A stretch of DNA of 64,000 nucleotides, taken from contig NZ_SPQT01000001.1 of assembly GCF_004571025.1 (NCBI RefSeq), positions 620,001 to 684,000 on the forward strand, written 5' to 3'. The position numbers and the translations under genes are program-made. Each line of letters starts with the position of its first letter. The stretch's first letter is position 1. This document shows positions 23,287 to 32,459 of the stretch, piece by piece. The stretch is from Bradyrhizobium niftali (GTDB lineage Bacteria; Pseudomonadota; Alphaproteobacteria; Rhizobiales; Xanthobacteraceae). The notes under the pieces are model-generated. The model saw only the letters and a program-made list of their open reading frames with translations, had not been told where the DNA came from and did not search any database.

Positions 23287-25140
23287 CTAGTTGCACTCCT
23301 CTTGTGGCTGACCGGTGCTAACGGACCCGTGCTTGAACTGTTGATAGGGCACCACCCGGCATCCAGGCTTTACCGGACGGCAGCCCGCACTATTGCAAAT
23401 CAACTGCCCAGTCGCCTGCGGCCTCGAGGACGAGGCCTCGCTCTTCTTTCTCTCGTCGTCGCGCGGCTTGGCGTCCTCGCGGGTCGCGACGGGCTTCTTA
23501 TCCTGAACCTTCTCGCACTCATTGTCGCTGTTGACGCGATAGCCCGCGCGGCAGGTGATCTTTACGCAAGCGTCGCCATCAGCCCTGAAGCCGCGGTCGC
23601 AGACCAGCGGGCAGACGCGGCCTTGCTTGCTCTTGATGGCATCGAGCACGTCGAAGCTGGCCAACTTGGTGTCGTACATCGTCCCGGCATGCTGGTTGAA
23701 CAGCGTCAGCGAGCGCTGTGAGGCTGCGTTCCAATCTCCGTCAGCGGCGCCAGTCAGACACCCGACCCGACGGAGTTCTGACTGCACCAGTTTGGCAGTC
23801 TCCTGCGGCGAGAGGCTGGGCGCCGATTGCGTTGGGGCAACTGCGGCGACCTTCTGCTCACCCTGATCGCCGTCACGCTGAGCCTTCTCAGTCGCCTGCT
23901 TTGCTGCCTGCTCGGAAGCCGCCTTGTCATTCGCGATCTTGTCGGCGAGCGCCTTCTCGGCAGCCTGCTTGTCGGCCAGCGCCTTGGCGACGGCGGCCTC
24001 GGCATCCTTCCTGCGCTGCTCGGCTGCGGCAGCCTTGGCTTCCTCGACCTGCTTGGCCTTCTCGGCCGCCAGCCGGGCATCCTCGGCGGCCTTGGCGGCG
24101 GCCGCCGCCTTGTCCTGCTCGGCCTTCTTGGCGCGGTCGGATGCCAGCCTTGTCTTCTCCTCCTCGGCCAGCCGCGCCTTCTCAACCGCTGCGGCGCGGG
24201 TCTCTTCCGCGGCGATCCGGTTCAACTGCCCCTTGGCCAAGCTGGCGTAGAATCCGTCTGCGTACTTTGCGAGGAATGCGGTCCAGACCTCGCGAGTGCC
24301 GATTTGCAGGGCCAGCTCATAGTCGCGACGGACCGCCTCATCGGGGTTCGCCTGTGGTCCCGTCGCAACCGGCTTCGCTACAACCAACGGCACGTCATCG
24401 CCGCCGAGCGAGCCGTAGACATAGGGCTCCTGCTTGTTGCCGGTATTTTTCAAGACATCGTCGCGGACGAAGCGGAACGCCTTGCCCAGGTCGAGCCCCG
24501 GCGTCGGGAGGCGCTCGACCAAGGCCGCTGCGAACGGACTGTTCTTGGAGTCGCCGTCTGACGCGGTCGATCCCGCCTTCGCCGCGAAAGCAATCATCGT
24601 GTTCGGGCTCGTCGGCTCGATCTTGGCGAGGCCGCGCCCGATGGCGCGCGAGGCGATCGTCCGCTTCATCGTCTTGGCAAACGGATTGTCGCGGCAGGCA
24701 TCGAGAATGATGAGGCGGAGCTTCTTCGCGGGGTCGACCGCGAACAGCGCGCGGTCCAGAGCAATCGTCTCGTCGAGAACGTCGCTATCCCTCTCCAGCG
24801 TTGCGTCCGTGGGGATCAGATAGTTGGTGCCATCAAGTTCGATGCCGTGACCGGCGTAATAGATCACGGCGACCTCGGCATCCTTCGTCTTGTCGCCAAA
24901 GTCACGCAGTGCCCTGCGCATCTCCGCGACATTGAGGTCGAGCTTGATGTCGACAGCATCGAAACCTGCCTTCTTGAACATGCTGCCGACTAAGGTGGCA
25001 TCGTTCGCTGGGTTGGTTAGCCGGGCCACGCTCTTGTACGCCGAATTTCCGATCACCAGCGCCACGCGCCGTTCGGCCATCGCCGGTCCGCATCCGAGCC
25101 ACACGGCAAAAATGATCAAAAGAAAACGAAGCTTGCCCAT
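23287..25140 (-). CDS. Secreted caspase-family (peptidase C14) protein with coiled-coil and Cys-rich tail
   Basis: The 617-residue protein begins with a Sec signal peptide (GKLRFLLIIFAVWLGCGPAMA). Residues about 24-250 are a caspase p20-like domain with the catalytic dyad His98 (IYYAGHGIE) and Cys149 (LIILDACRDNPF). An Ala/Lys/Glu-rich coiled coil spans about residues 300-425. The C-terminus has a peptidoglycan-binding-like stretch (QSELRRVGCLTGAADGDW) and a Cys-rich part (CPLVCDRGFRADGDACVK). Such orthocaspase-like proteins are frequent in Bradyrhizobium; substrates are unknown. The periplasmic location is predicted from the signal peptide. It is convergent with the EthD-like gene. Confidence 0.85.
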   Translation of the reverse strand: MGKLRFLLIIFAVWLGCGPAMAERRVALVIGNSAYKSVARLTNPANDATLVGSMFKKAGFDAVDIKLDLNVAEMRRALRDFGDKTKDAEVAVIYYAGHGIELDGTNYLIPTDATLERDSDVLDETIALDRALFAVDPAKKLRLIILDACRDNPFAKTMKRTIASRAIGRGLAKIEPTSPNTMIAFAAKAGSTASDGDSKNSPFAAALVERLPTPGLDLGKAFRFVRDDVLKNTGNKQEPYVYGSLGGDDVPLVVAKPVATGPQANPDEAVRRDYELALQIGTREVWTAFLAKYADGFYASLAKGQLNRIAAEETRAAAVEKARLAEEEKTRLASDRAKKAEQDKAAAAAKAAEDARLAAEKAKQVEEAKAAAAEQRRKDAEAAVAKALADKQAAEKALADKIANDKAASEQAAKQATEKAQRDGDQGEQKVAAVAPTQSAPSLSPQETAKLVQSELRRVGCLTGAADGDWNAASQRSLTLFNQHAGTMYDTKLASFDVLDAIKSKQGRVCPLVCDRGFRADGDACVKITCRAGYRVNSDNECEKVQDKKPVATREDAKPRDDERKKSEASSSRPQATGQLICNSAGCRPVKPGCRVVPYQQFKHGSVSTGQPQEECN

Positions 25141-25236
25141 TTCCGCCCCAAATCAAACGTGAGCAGCGTATTCACAGCCTGCCTAAAGGCAAGGGGAGGG
25201 TATGTGAGGTTGGTCACAAAGGCGCGGCGTTGCGGT

Positions 25237-25860
25237 TCAGGAGCAGCGGCGGAACACACTGAATTGGAATGATTGATCGGTGCCCCAAGGCGTCGCATGA
25301 GCGTGCCGCCGGGTCTCAACGAGTTGGAACGCGCTCCCGAGGGTCTGACCGAGGCTCGCAGCATCATACCTCACGACGGGAAGGCCGCTGCATCGTTCAG
25401 GTCCGTCGAGCGCAAAGGTGGCAATGATTGCGTGCCCTCCGACTTTCAAGGCCCGTCCGAGACGCGCGACATACGCAGCACGGTCACGCTCCTCGGTCAG
25501 GAAATGAAAGGCCGCCCGATCGTGCCAAACATCGTAAGCCTTCGGCGGCTCCCAGGCTGTTGCATCCGCGACGATCCAATGAACCTGTGCGGCGCGGCCC
25601 CCAAGGCGGGCTTTCGCGGCCTCGAGTGCGGCCCCGGACAAATCGAGGACGGTTACATCCTCAAAGCCCCGATCGATGAGATTGTCGGCCAGGCGTGAAG
25701 CGCCCCCACCGATGTCGATGATGGCCGAAGCGCGAGCCGCGCCAACCCGGGCAATCAACTCGAGCGAAGGAGCCGGTCTTTCCTGAAACCAGCTTACTTC
25801 GTTCTCGCCCTTCTTGGTGTAGACGCCTTCCCAATGGGCTTGACGGCTCTCACTCTCCAT
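25237..25860 (-). CDS. SAM-dependent class I methyltransferase
   Basis: The ATG at 25860 gives 207 residues starting MESESRQAHWEGVYTKKG, the normal N-terminus of this small methyltransferase group; the frame stays open upstream only as an antisense shadow of the decayed fragments. The SAM-binding motif I is IIDIGGGASRLADNLI, followed by VTVLDLSGAALEAAKARL (acidic motif II). The YDVWHDRAAFHFLTEERDR segment recalls tellurite/thiopurine-methyltransferase-like proteins. The substrate is unknown. Confidence 0.8.
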   Translation of the reverse strand: MESESRQAHWEGVYTKKGENEVSWFQERPAPSLELIARVGAARASAIIDIGGGASRLADNLIDRGFEDVTVLDLSGAALEAAKARLGGRAAQVHWIVADATAWEPPKAYDVWHDRAAFHFLTEERDRAAYVARLGRALKVGGHAIIATFALDGPERCSGLPVVRYDAASLGQTLGSAFQLVETRRHAHATPWGTDQSFQFSVFRRCS

Positions 25861-25939
25861 TGCGTGTTCCTCCGCCCAAGGGTCCGCGATTAGTTCAGAA
25901 TATGGCAATTCCCCCAATCCTGGACAATAAGCCCACAGC

Positions 25940-26069
25940 GGCCCTGGACCATTTGCCCGTACCTCCGAAGTGCGAGTGCTTTGCCTCGCCCATGTCACCA
26001 ACACCATGGGGCAGACGGATGACGACATCGAGAAGGGCGAAGCGGACGGCACACGTGAAGCCTTGGCCG
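25940..26069 (+). pseudogene. Possible decayed C-terminal fragment of a nucleoside phosphorylase-like gene
   Basis: In one frame the DNA encodes VRVLCLAHVTNTMGQ followed by DDDIEKGEADGTREALA, a pattern I associate from memory with the C-terminal part of nucleoside phosphorylase family proteins. The plausible continuation upstream (AALDH) is in another frame, indicating a frameshift. The fragment runs directly into the EthD-like fragment at 26070. No start codon or promoter is evident. Identification is tentative. Confidence 0.35.
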
Positions 26070-26303
26070 CGCGTGCGAGGCGGCGATGGATCGCAGCGGA
26101 ATCCTTGCCAGCCTCGCGACGGGTGCCAGGATTGTCAGGCCTCACCGGACTGGATGTCACGCAACAGGCGATGCTGACGCGCTCCTTTCCCGTCGATGTC
26201 GCGGCGCATCCGGAAGGCACCACCGCCCCGTGCAGGTACCTCGTCCACTATCCCGGCCCGGAGGAGGACATGAACGCCTGAAACCTGCACTATCTGGAGC
26301 ACC
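26070..26303 (+). pseudogene. Decayed partial duplicate of the EthD-like gene
   Basis: This stretch repeats 22726-22958 (middle of the EthD-like gene) with only scattered substitutions over about 233 bp. It carries one extra C (GTGCCAGG against GTGCAGG), which shifts the frame, and a TGG to TGA change (GCCTGAAAC against GCCTGGAAC), which stops it. No start or end of the gene is included, so it is a non-functional remnant of a local duplication or recombination. Confidence 0.85.
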
Positions 26304-26307
26304 TCGG

Positions 26308-26808
26308 TCACCTACGTCCGAACAGTCCCCCCACCACGCCGCCAATCAGTCCGCCGGGACCGCCCCCGCTGTGCTGATGGTGAGCACCTGTGCGACGACG
26401 GGTTGGACGATCGTCATCGGATTTGTCGCTGCCGCTGAAGCCGGCATGCGCCGCCGAGGCGGATTCGGTCAGAAGCGCCTGATGCTGCAGCGGATTTAGG
26501 AAGCCTGTCCTGGGGTAGCCGCGTGCCGCCTGCCAGCGCGTGATGACGGCGCGGGTCGACCCGTCGAACCGTCCGTTGACCTTGGTGTCGAAACCGAGAC
26601 CGGTCAGCCGGCGCTGCACGTCGCGACGCTTTTCCTTGTTGAGGCCGATCTGATCTTCGGTTTCCTGAGTTGCCTCGCCGGCAACGATCGTCGGATCGAC
26701 GGATGCGATCAGCTCGCGGTCGGTCGTGCTCGGACCGGCTGCGGCACCATTTGCACCGACGAGAATTCCCAAGACTGACAATGCGAGGATGAAGACGCGC
26801 AATGGCAT
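26308..26808 (-). CDS. Secreted peptidoglycan-binding-like protein with Gly-rich tail
   Basis: The 166-residue protein has a Sec signal (RVFILALSVLGILVGANGAAAG). A PGBD-like helix set follows (RRDVQRRLTGLGFDTKVNGRFDG, then TRAVITRWQAARGYPRTGFL), typical of peptidoglycan-binding domain 1 sequences. The tail is His/Arg- and Gly-rich and ends GGLIGGVVGGLFGRR, like glycine-zipper segments. It probably resides in the periplasm or attaches to the cell wall. No operon partner. Confidence 0.75.
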   Translation of the reverse strand: MPLRVFILALSVLGILVGANGAAAGPSTTDRELIASVDPTIVAGEATQETEDQIGLNKEKRRDVQRRLTGLGFDTKVNGRFDGSTRAVITRWQAARGYPRTGFLNPLQHQALLTESASAAHAGFSGSDKSDDDRPTRRRTGAHHQHSGGGPGGLIGGVVGGLFGRR

Positions 26809-27052
26809 ATCCTTCGCTGATCTTAAGTCTCGCGATGATTTCGCGTTGAACGCCTATCGGTTCAAATGCACCGCTGTGACACTCGAACGTCCAGCGGCGT
26901 CCAAATCAAAGGTCGACTCCGGGTTCTGTCGCTGGCAACTGTTACGGGGGGACACTTGTTCCCTGGCGGGCGTTGATTGTTGCACGGCATCGCACCGAGA
27001 TGGACCGACAGGAAGGACAGGGACATGATCATCGGCTGGACAGGCCGTTCAG

Positions 27053-27532
27053 TTATTGACGTAGGTCAGGGTTGCGTACCCGGCTCTGTCGCGAAGCAAG
27101 GGCGGACTCGCGGACGAACGTTGCAATGCTCGTCCCCCAGACGAGCGCCATGCCGAGCAGCACCCATTTGAAATCCGATTGGATCATGAAGTTGACGGCG
27201 GCCATCAACCCGATCGAGAGCCCGCCAGCAACCCCGGCGCCGACCGCAGCCACGGGGCGATGGTCGCGGAAGGACGTCGTGGCCAAGGTGAGCGCGAGCA
27301 TTCCCGTGGCCGCCACGTAGCCGCCCATCACACGAAAGACGTAGGTCAGCCATGACATGAGTCTGGGCCCGACCGACTGCAATTCGGCCGGGGTGAGGCT
27401 CATGTACCGGATGTCCTCCGGCAGCAATGGAGGGCGGAGGAACAGGAAGTAGATGCCGACGCCGACCAACAGGGTGCCGGAGACCGCCAGGAGCATCGAG
27501 GATAGATGCCAGCGGTCCCGCGTGTCGCGCAT
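27053..27532 (-). CDS. Hypothetical integral membrane protein
   Basis: The 159-residue protein has about four hydrophobic helices, beginning LAVSGTLLVGVGIYFLFL. It has no motif I can assign to a function. It stands alone: 244 bp to the left (26809-27052) and 216 bp to the right (27533-27748) hold no convincing gene, RNA or repeat. Confidence 0.65.
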   Translation of the reverse strand: MRDTRDRWHLSSMLLAVSGTLLVGVGIYFLFLRPPLLPEDIRYMSLTPAELQSVGPRLMSWLTYVFRVMGGYVAATGMLALTLATTSFRDHRPVAAVGAGVAGGLSIGLMAAVNFMIQSDFKWVLLGMALVWGTSIATFVRESALASRQSRVRNPDLRQ

Positions 27533-27748
27533 CGTTGCCCCCGGATCAGCACGGCGCCCAACCAGCCAACGACCAGGGTGAGCGCGGCGATGATGGCATC
27601 ATGCCCCTGTTTTGCCCGACGGGTCAAACGATTTCGAAAAATCAGCAGGCGTTGCGCCGGGCCGTCAAGCCGTTGATTTCGCTATCCCCGGCTACTGTGC
27701 ATGGGGTTGTTTTTCGACTTTTTGTTGTGCGGCCTGCAAGGGCCGGTC

Positions 27749-28462
27749 CTAATGTCCGCCGAGATAGGCCGTGATCAGCCTGGGATCGTGGATGAGATCC
27801 TTGGCGGGGCCGGACTGCACGATCTCGCCGGTTTCGAGCACGTAGCCGTAGTCGGCCGTCTCCAGCGCGGCGCGGGCGTTCTGCTCCACCAGCAGGATCG
27901 ACACGCCGAGGTCGCGCAACGACGCGATAGTGCGAAAGATCTCGCGCACGATCAGCGGCGCGAGGCCGAGGCTTGGTTCGTCCAGCATGAGCAGCTTCGG
28001 CTTGGCCATCAGCGCGCGCCCGAGCGCGAGCATCTGGCGCTCGCCGCCGGAAAGCGTGCCGGCGGCCTGGCGCTGCCGCTCCTTCAGGCGGGGAAAGCGA
28101 TCATAGACCTCGTCCAGCGTCTTCTGGACGCCCGAGCGGTCGCGCAGGCTGTAGGAGCCGAGCAGGAGATTGTCGGCGACCGACATGTCGGAGAACAGCT
28201 CGCGCTTTTCCGGGACGAGGCATAGCCGCCGCTCGACGCGATCCTCGACGGACATCTTCCCGATGTCATTGCCCTGAAACACCATGCGGCCGCGGGATGC
28301 GAGCAGCCCGATGACGGCCATCAGCAGCGTGGTCTTGCCGGCGCCGTTCGGACCGATGACGGTGACGATCTGGCCTTCCTCGACCGACAGCGAGACGTTG
28401 CGGACCGCCTCGACATTGTCGTAGCAGACGGTCACGTCCGTCATGGAAAACATCTCGCTCAC
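27749..28462 (-). CDS. Branched-chain-type ABC transporter ATP-binding protein, LivF-like
   Basis: I start at GTG 28462, which overlaps the stop of the upstream fusion gene (GTGA); an ATG at 28453 is the alternative. The 237-residue ATPase has Walker A GPNGAGKTT, signature LSGGERQMLALGRAL, Walker B KLLMLDEPSLGLAP and the H-loop region replaced by VEQNA, as is normal for LivF. It ends in the LivF-like LITAYLGG. It is the last gene of the importer operon that begins at 32459. Confidence 0.92.
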   Translation of the reverse strand: MSEMFSMTDVTVCYDNVEAVRNVSLSVEEGQIVTVIGPNGAGKTTLLMAVIGLLASRGRMVFQGNDIGKMSVEDRVERRLCLVPEKRELFSDMSVADNLLLGSYSLRDRSGVQKTLDEVYDRFPRLKERQRQAAGTLSGGERQMLALGRALMAKPKLLMLDEPSLGLAPLIVREIFRTIASLRDLGVSILLVEQNARAALETADYGYVLETGEIVQSGPAKDLIHDPRLITAYLGGH

Positions 28463-30228
28463 GCGACGCCTCCAAGATAGGCCTCTTGAACCCGCTCGTC
28501 GCTGCGGATCGCGGCGGGAGCGCCTTCGCAGAGCTTGGATCCGAAATCGAGCACCACGATACGGTCGACCAGCGACATCACGAACTCCATGTCGTGCTCG
28601 ACGATCAGGATGGTCAGGTGATCCGACCGCAGCGATCTGAGCAGCTCCGCAAGCCGCAGCTTCTCCTGGCGGCGAAGGCCGGCCGCCGGCTCGTCCAGCA
28701 CCAGCAGCGCCGGGTCTGCGGCGAGCGCACGGGCGATCTCCAGGATGCGCTGGTTGCCGAGCGGCAGGTTGCCTGCGAGCTCGAACGGTTTTTCGCCGAG
28801 CCCGACGCGCTCGAGCTGCGTCAGCGCCTCGTGCCGCGCGCTGGCTTCCTCGCGCTGGTTGAGACGGAAGGCGCTGGCGAACAGGCCTGTGCTCGTGCGG
28901 GCGTAGGTGCCGAGCATGACGTTTTCGAGCAAGCTCATGCGCGGCCGCAGCTTCACATGCTGGAAGGTCCGCGCGATCCCGGCCTTGGCGATGCGGGATT
29001 GCGGATCGCGCGTGATCGGGCGTCCCGCGAAGACGATCTCGCCCTTGTTGACCCGGAGCGCGCCGGTCAGGCAGTTGAACATCGTGCTCTTGCCGGCGCC
29101 GTTCGGACCGATGACGGCAAGGATCTCGCCGGAGCGTACCTCGAAGCTGACATTGTTGACGGCGACGAGGCCGCCAAACCGGCGCTCGGCGCCGTCGACC
29201 TTCAAAAGTAGTTCGCCCGGTGCCGGTTGTGCGCGGCGGGGCAGGGGAGCCGCCGGCTCCGGACGCTCGCGTTTGATCTTCGGTAGAAAGCGCGCAACGA
29301 ATGGCACGATGCCCTGCCGCGCCCATTGCAGGAACAGGATGAACAGCGCCGAGAAGGCGACGATCTCCAGCTGCCCGGAAGCGCCCTTGGCGATCAGCGG
29401 CAGATAATCCTGCACGCTGTTCTTGAGCAAGGTGACGACCGCGGCACCGACGACACCGCCGAGAAGGCTGCCGGCGCCGCCGACCATCGACATCATCAGA
29501 TATTCGATGCCCATGCCGGCATCGAACGGGCCCGGGCTGATGAAGCGGCTCATATGGGCGTAGAGCCAGCCGGAGAGCGAGGCCAGGAAGGCCGCGATCA
29601 CGAAGGTCACGAGCTTGATCCGGAAGGCGTTGATGCCGAGGCTCTCGACCAGCGTGTTGCCGCCGCGGAGTGCCCGCATGGCACGGCCGAGCCGGGAGTC
29701 CAGTAGATTATATCCGAGCAGGAGGACGGCGGCGACGATGCCCCAGATCAGGAAATAGATCTGCGCGCTCGAGACCAGCGCGAACGATCCGATGCTGATC
29801 GGCGGGATCGACGAGATGCCGTTGAAGCGGCCGAGCCCCTCGACATTGCCGAACAGGAAGCCAATCGCGAGGCCCCATGCGACGGTCGAGAGCGACAGGA
29901 AATGGCCCTGAAGCCGCAAGGTGACGACGCCGAGGATGGACGCGACGCAGCAGGTCAGCGCCACCCCGAACAGGAGGCCGAGCCACGGGGAGTATCCGTT
30001 CAGCGCGGAGACCCACGCGGTCGCATAGGCCGCGACGCCCACGAACGCTGCCTGTCCGAACGATACGATGCCGCCGACGCCCGTGAGCAGGGCAAGGCCA
30101 ATGGCGACCAGTGAATAGATGCCAATGTAGTTCATCAGCGTGATGCTGAAGGGGCTGAGAACGAAGGGGGCTACCGCCAGGCACGCCAGCGCTACCATTG
30201 ACACGAGCTGAATTTGGAAGCGCGTCAT
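28459..30228 (-). CDS. Branched-chain-type ABC transporter permease-ATPase fusion (LivM-LivG)
   Basis: The 589-residue protein combines a LivM-type permease (about residues 1-310, some eight to ten membrane helices, with GIVSFGQAAFVGVAAYATAW) and a LivG-type ATPase (about 345-589). In the ATPase, Walker A is GPNGAGKST, Walker B ALLVLDEPAAG, and the signature is the degenerate LPLGNQRILEIARAL rather than LSGGQ. Such fusions are common in alpha- and betaproteobacteria. Overlaps on both sides (ATGA with LivH, GTGA with LivF) tie it into the operon. Confidence 0.92.
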   Translation of the reverse strand: MTRFQIQLVSMVALACLAVAPFVLSPFSITLMNYIGIYSLVAIGLALLTGVGGIVSFGQAAFVGVAAYATAWVSALNGYSPWLGLLFGVALTCCVASILGVVTLRLQGHFLSLSTVAWGLAIGFLFGNVEGLGRFNGISSIPPISIGSFALVSSAQIYFLIWGIVAAVLLLGYNLLDSRLGRAMRALRGGNTLVESLGINAFRIKLVTFVIAAFLASLSGWLYAHMSRFISPGPFDAGMGIEYLMMSMVGGAGSLLGGVVGAAVVTLLKNSVQDYLPLIAKGASGQLEIVAFSALFILFLQWARQGIVPFVARFLPKIKRERPEPAAPLPRRAQPAPGELLLKVDGAERRFGGLVAVNNVSFEVRSGEILAVIGPNGAGKSTMFNCLTGALRVNKGEIVFAGRPITRDPQSRIAKAGIARTFQHVKLRPRMSLLENVMLGTYARTSTGLFASAFRLNQREEASARHEALTQLERVGLGEKPFELAGNLPLGNQRILEIARALAADPALLVLDEPAAGLRRQEKLRLAELLRSLRSDHLTILIVEHDMEFVMSLVDRIVVLDFGSKLCEGAPAAIRSDERVQEAYLGGVA

Positions 30229-31268
30229 TCCTCGATCTCCTCCTCGGAATGCAGCGAGGCGAGGGAACGCCAGATCAGGATCGGGATCAGAAGCGAGAAC
30301 ACGATGACATCCTTCAGCGCGCTGCTCTCGAAGGATGCGAAGCTCTCGAGGATGCCGACGCCGACGGCGCCGATCGCCGCGCCGGGATAGCTGGTCATGC
30401 CGCCGACGATGGCGCCGACGAAGGCCTTGAGGCCGATCAGGAAGCCGGAATCGTAGAACACGGTGTTCACAGGCGCGATCAGGATGCCGGATACGCCGGC
30501 CATCAGCGAGCCCAGCAGGTAGGCGATCGTGCCGGCGCGGGCCGGCCGTATTCCCATCAGGCGGGAGCCGGTCCGGTTCACGGCTGTGGCGCGCAGCGAT
30601 TTTCCGACCAGCGTGAAGTCGAAGAAGAGATAGAGCAGGCCGCTGAAGACGAGCGCTGCGATCACGATCAGCATGGTCTGGCCCGAGACCAGCACACCGG
30701 CGAACTCGGTCGAGAGCGACGTCAGCGGTTCGGTTCTTACGCCTTCAGGTCCGAAGAAGAGCAGGCCGAGGCCGACCAGCGCGAAATGCAGTGCGACCGA
30801 GACCGTCAGGAGCAACAGCACCGTTCCGTCCGCGATGGGGCGGAAGACGATCCGGTCCAGAAGCGGGGCGATCGGCGTGATCAGCATCAGCGCGAGCACG
30901 AGCCTGACGGCGAGCGGAGGATCGGCGCGCATCGTCACCCAGGCGAGGCCGACCACGGCCAGCGGAAGCGCGAGGTAGAAGAAGAGCGCGCGTGGCAGCA
31001 GCCGAAGCTCGCCGGCGCGCATGAGCGAGACGATCTCGATCAGGGTCGCAAGGCAGGCCAGGATGACGACCAGCGCCCCCGTGCCCGGAAAGCGCTTCGC
31101 ATCGAGGGCCGCCAGCGTCAGCGCGGTGAATGCGGCGATGTCGCCGAAGGGAATGAAGATGACCCGTGTCACCGTGAAGATGAGGACGGTCCCGATCGCC
31201 ACCAGCGCGTAGACTGCGCCGGTGGCGATCCCGTCGATCGCAAGAATGGCTGCGATATCACTCGTCAT
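30225..31268 (-). CDS. Branched-chain-type ABC transporter permease, LivH-like
   Basis: The 347-residue membrane protein begins with the LivH-type start IDGIATGAVYALVAIGTVLIF and has about nine membrane helices. The C-terminal GLKAFVGAIVGGMTSYPGAAIGA is the conserved permease motif of the family. It is longer than typical LivH (about 290-310) because of an extra hydrophobic region near residues 60-130. It pairs with the LivM half of the downstream fusion. Confidence 0.9.
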   Translation of the reverse strand: MTSDIAAILAIDGIATGAVYALVAIGTVLIFTVTRVIFIPFGDIAAFTALTLAALDAKRFPGTGALVVILACLATLIEIVSLMRAGELRLLPRALFFYLALPLAVVGLAWVTMRADPPLAVRLVLALMLITPIAPLLDRIVFRPIADGTVLLLLTVSVALHFALVGLGLLFFGPEGVRTEPLTSLSTEFAGVLVSGQTMLIVIAALVFSGLLYLFFDFTLVGKSLRATAVNRTGSRLMGIRPARAGTIAYLLGSLMAGVSGILIAPVNTVFYDSGFLIGLKAFVGAIVGGMTSYPGAAIGAVGVGILESFASFESSALKDVIVFSLLIPILIWRSLASLHSEEEIEE

Positions 31269-31310
31269 TGAGACGCCGTTCCCCCGTTCTGACTGTCTGC
31301 CGCCTTCCGA

Positions 31311-32459
31311 CTACGGCGCGTACTTCCAGGCGCCCCCGGTCAGGCGCACCACGACGAGCGCGCGCTCGTCGACGCCGGTCACCGCACCGGGCTTGAAGTT
31401 GTAGACGGCATGCACGCCCGGCAGCTCCTTGGTGCTGAGGATCGCGTCCCGCAGCGCCGTGCGGAATTCCGCCGTTCCGGGTTTCGCAGTCTTGAGCGCG
31501 CGCTCGGCGGCGTTGGCGAAGATCAGCCAGGCGTCGAAGGAGTAGGCCGAGAAGCCGTCGGTGGTCGGGATGTTATGGGTCTTCTGGTAGACCGCGCGGA
31601 AGTCGAGCGCGATCTTCTTGGCGAAGTGCTCGTCGGGAAGCTGCTCGGCGACGATCACGGGACCCGCGGAGACCTGGATGCCGTCGGCCGCCTTGCCGCC
31701 GACGTTGACGAAATCCGGATTGACCAGCGCCACGGTGCCGTAGGTGTTGCCCTTGAAGCCGCGCTCGGCGAGGCTGAGCAGAGGCAGCGCGCCTTGCGTC
31801 CCGGAGCCGCCGTCCAGCACCGCGTCCGGCCGCGCGGCAAGCACCTTCAGGATCTGCGCGGTGACCGAGGTGTCGGTGCGGGCATAGCGCTCGTTGGTCT
31901 GGATCTTGATGTCGCCGGCGGCTTCGGCGGCCTTGGCGCCGTTGTAGACGAGGTCGCCCCACGCGTCCGAGAAGCCGATATAGCCGATGTTCATCTTGCC
32001 GTCGCGCTTCATGCGGTCGGCGACGATCTTGACGAGGAGGGAGGCCGGCTGCGGCACCGACACCACCCATTGCTCGGGCGTATCAGGCAGCTTGCCGATC
32101 GGCGAGACCGCGATCATCGGCACCTTCAGCTCGCTCGCCACCGCCGCCATGGCGATGGTCGAGGGGGCCGTCGCGGTGCCGATCAGGAGGTCCACCTTCT
32201 CTTCTTCCACCAGCTTGCGGGCATTGCGGGTCGCGGCCGACGGGTCGGAGCCGTCGTCGAGCTGGATGAGGCGAACGGTCTCGCCGTTGATGGTCTTCTT
32301 GTATTCATAGGCGGCGTTGATGCCGCGCCCGTAGGGGATGCCGATCGACGAGCCGTTGCCGCTGAGCGAGGTGACGAAGCCGATGGTGATGTCGGCCTGC
32401 GCCGCCGGGGCTGCGACGATGCCGGCGACAAGTGCAAGTAGGCTCAGAGTCTTGCGCAT
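31311..32459 (-). CDS. ABC transporter substrate-binding protein, LivJ/type I fold (first paralogue)
   Basis: The ATG at 32459 gives 382 residues with a Sec signal (RKTLSLLALVAGIVAAPAAQA). The mature part starts DITIGFVTSLSGNGSSIGIP, the normal opening of type I periplasmic-binding proteins for amino acids, aromatic acids or amides. It is the receptor of the permease/ATPase genes downstream. It is clearly paralogous to the protein at 37634 (shared VRLIQLDDGSDPSA-, ARKLVEEEKVDLL- and PMIAVSPI-type segments), so two related ligands may use one transporter. Its promoter region carries one of the three shared operator-like palindromes, though 367 bp upstream. Confidence 0.9.
   Translation of the reverse strand: MRKTLSLLALVAGIVAAPAAQADITIGFVTSLSGNGSSIGIPYGRGINAAYEYKKTINGETVRLIQLDDGSDPSAATRNARKLVEEEKVDLLIGTATAPSTIAMAAVASELKVPMIAVSPIGKLPDTPEQWVVSVPQPASLLVKIVADRMKRDGKMNIGYIGFSDAWGDLVYNGAKAAEAAGDIKIQTNERYARTDTSVTAQILKVLAARPDAVLDGGSGTQGALPLLSLAERGFKGNTYGTVALVNPDFVNVGGKAADGIQVSAGPVIVAEQLPDEHFAKKIALDFRAVYQKTHNIPTTDGFSAYSFDAWLIFANAAERALKTAKPGTAEFRTALRDAILSTKELPGVHAVYNFKPGAVTGVDERALVVVRLTGGAWKYAP

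Noticed and set aside
25861..26223. N-terminal extension of the methyltransferase
   Set aside because: It is the antisense of the decayed EthD/phosphorylase fragments; the ATG at 25860 fits the family.
27533..27627. A short hydrophobic reading frame upstream of the membrane protein at 27053
   Set aside because: It runs into the neighbouring gene in another frame, has no clear ribosome site and ends in shadow-like sequence; not enough evidence for a gene.
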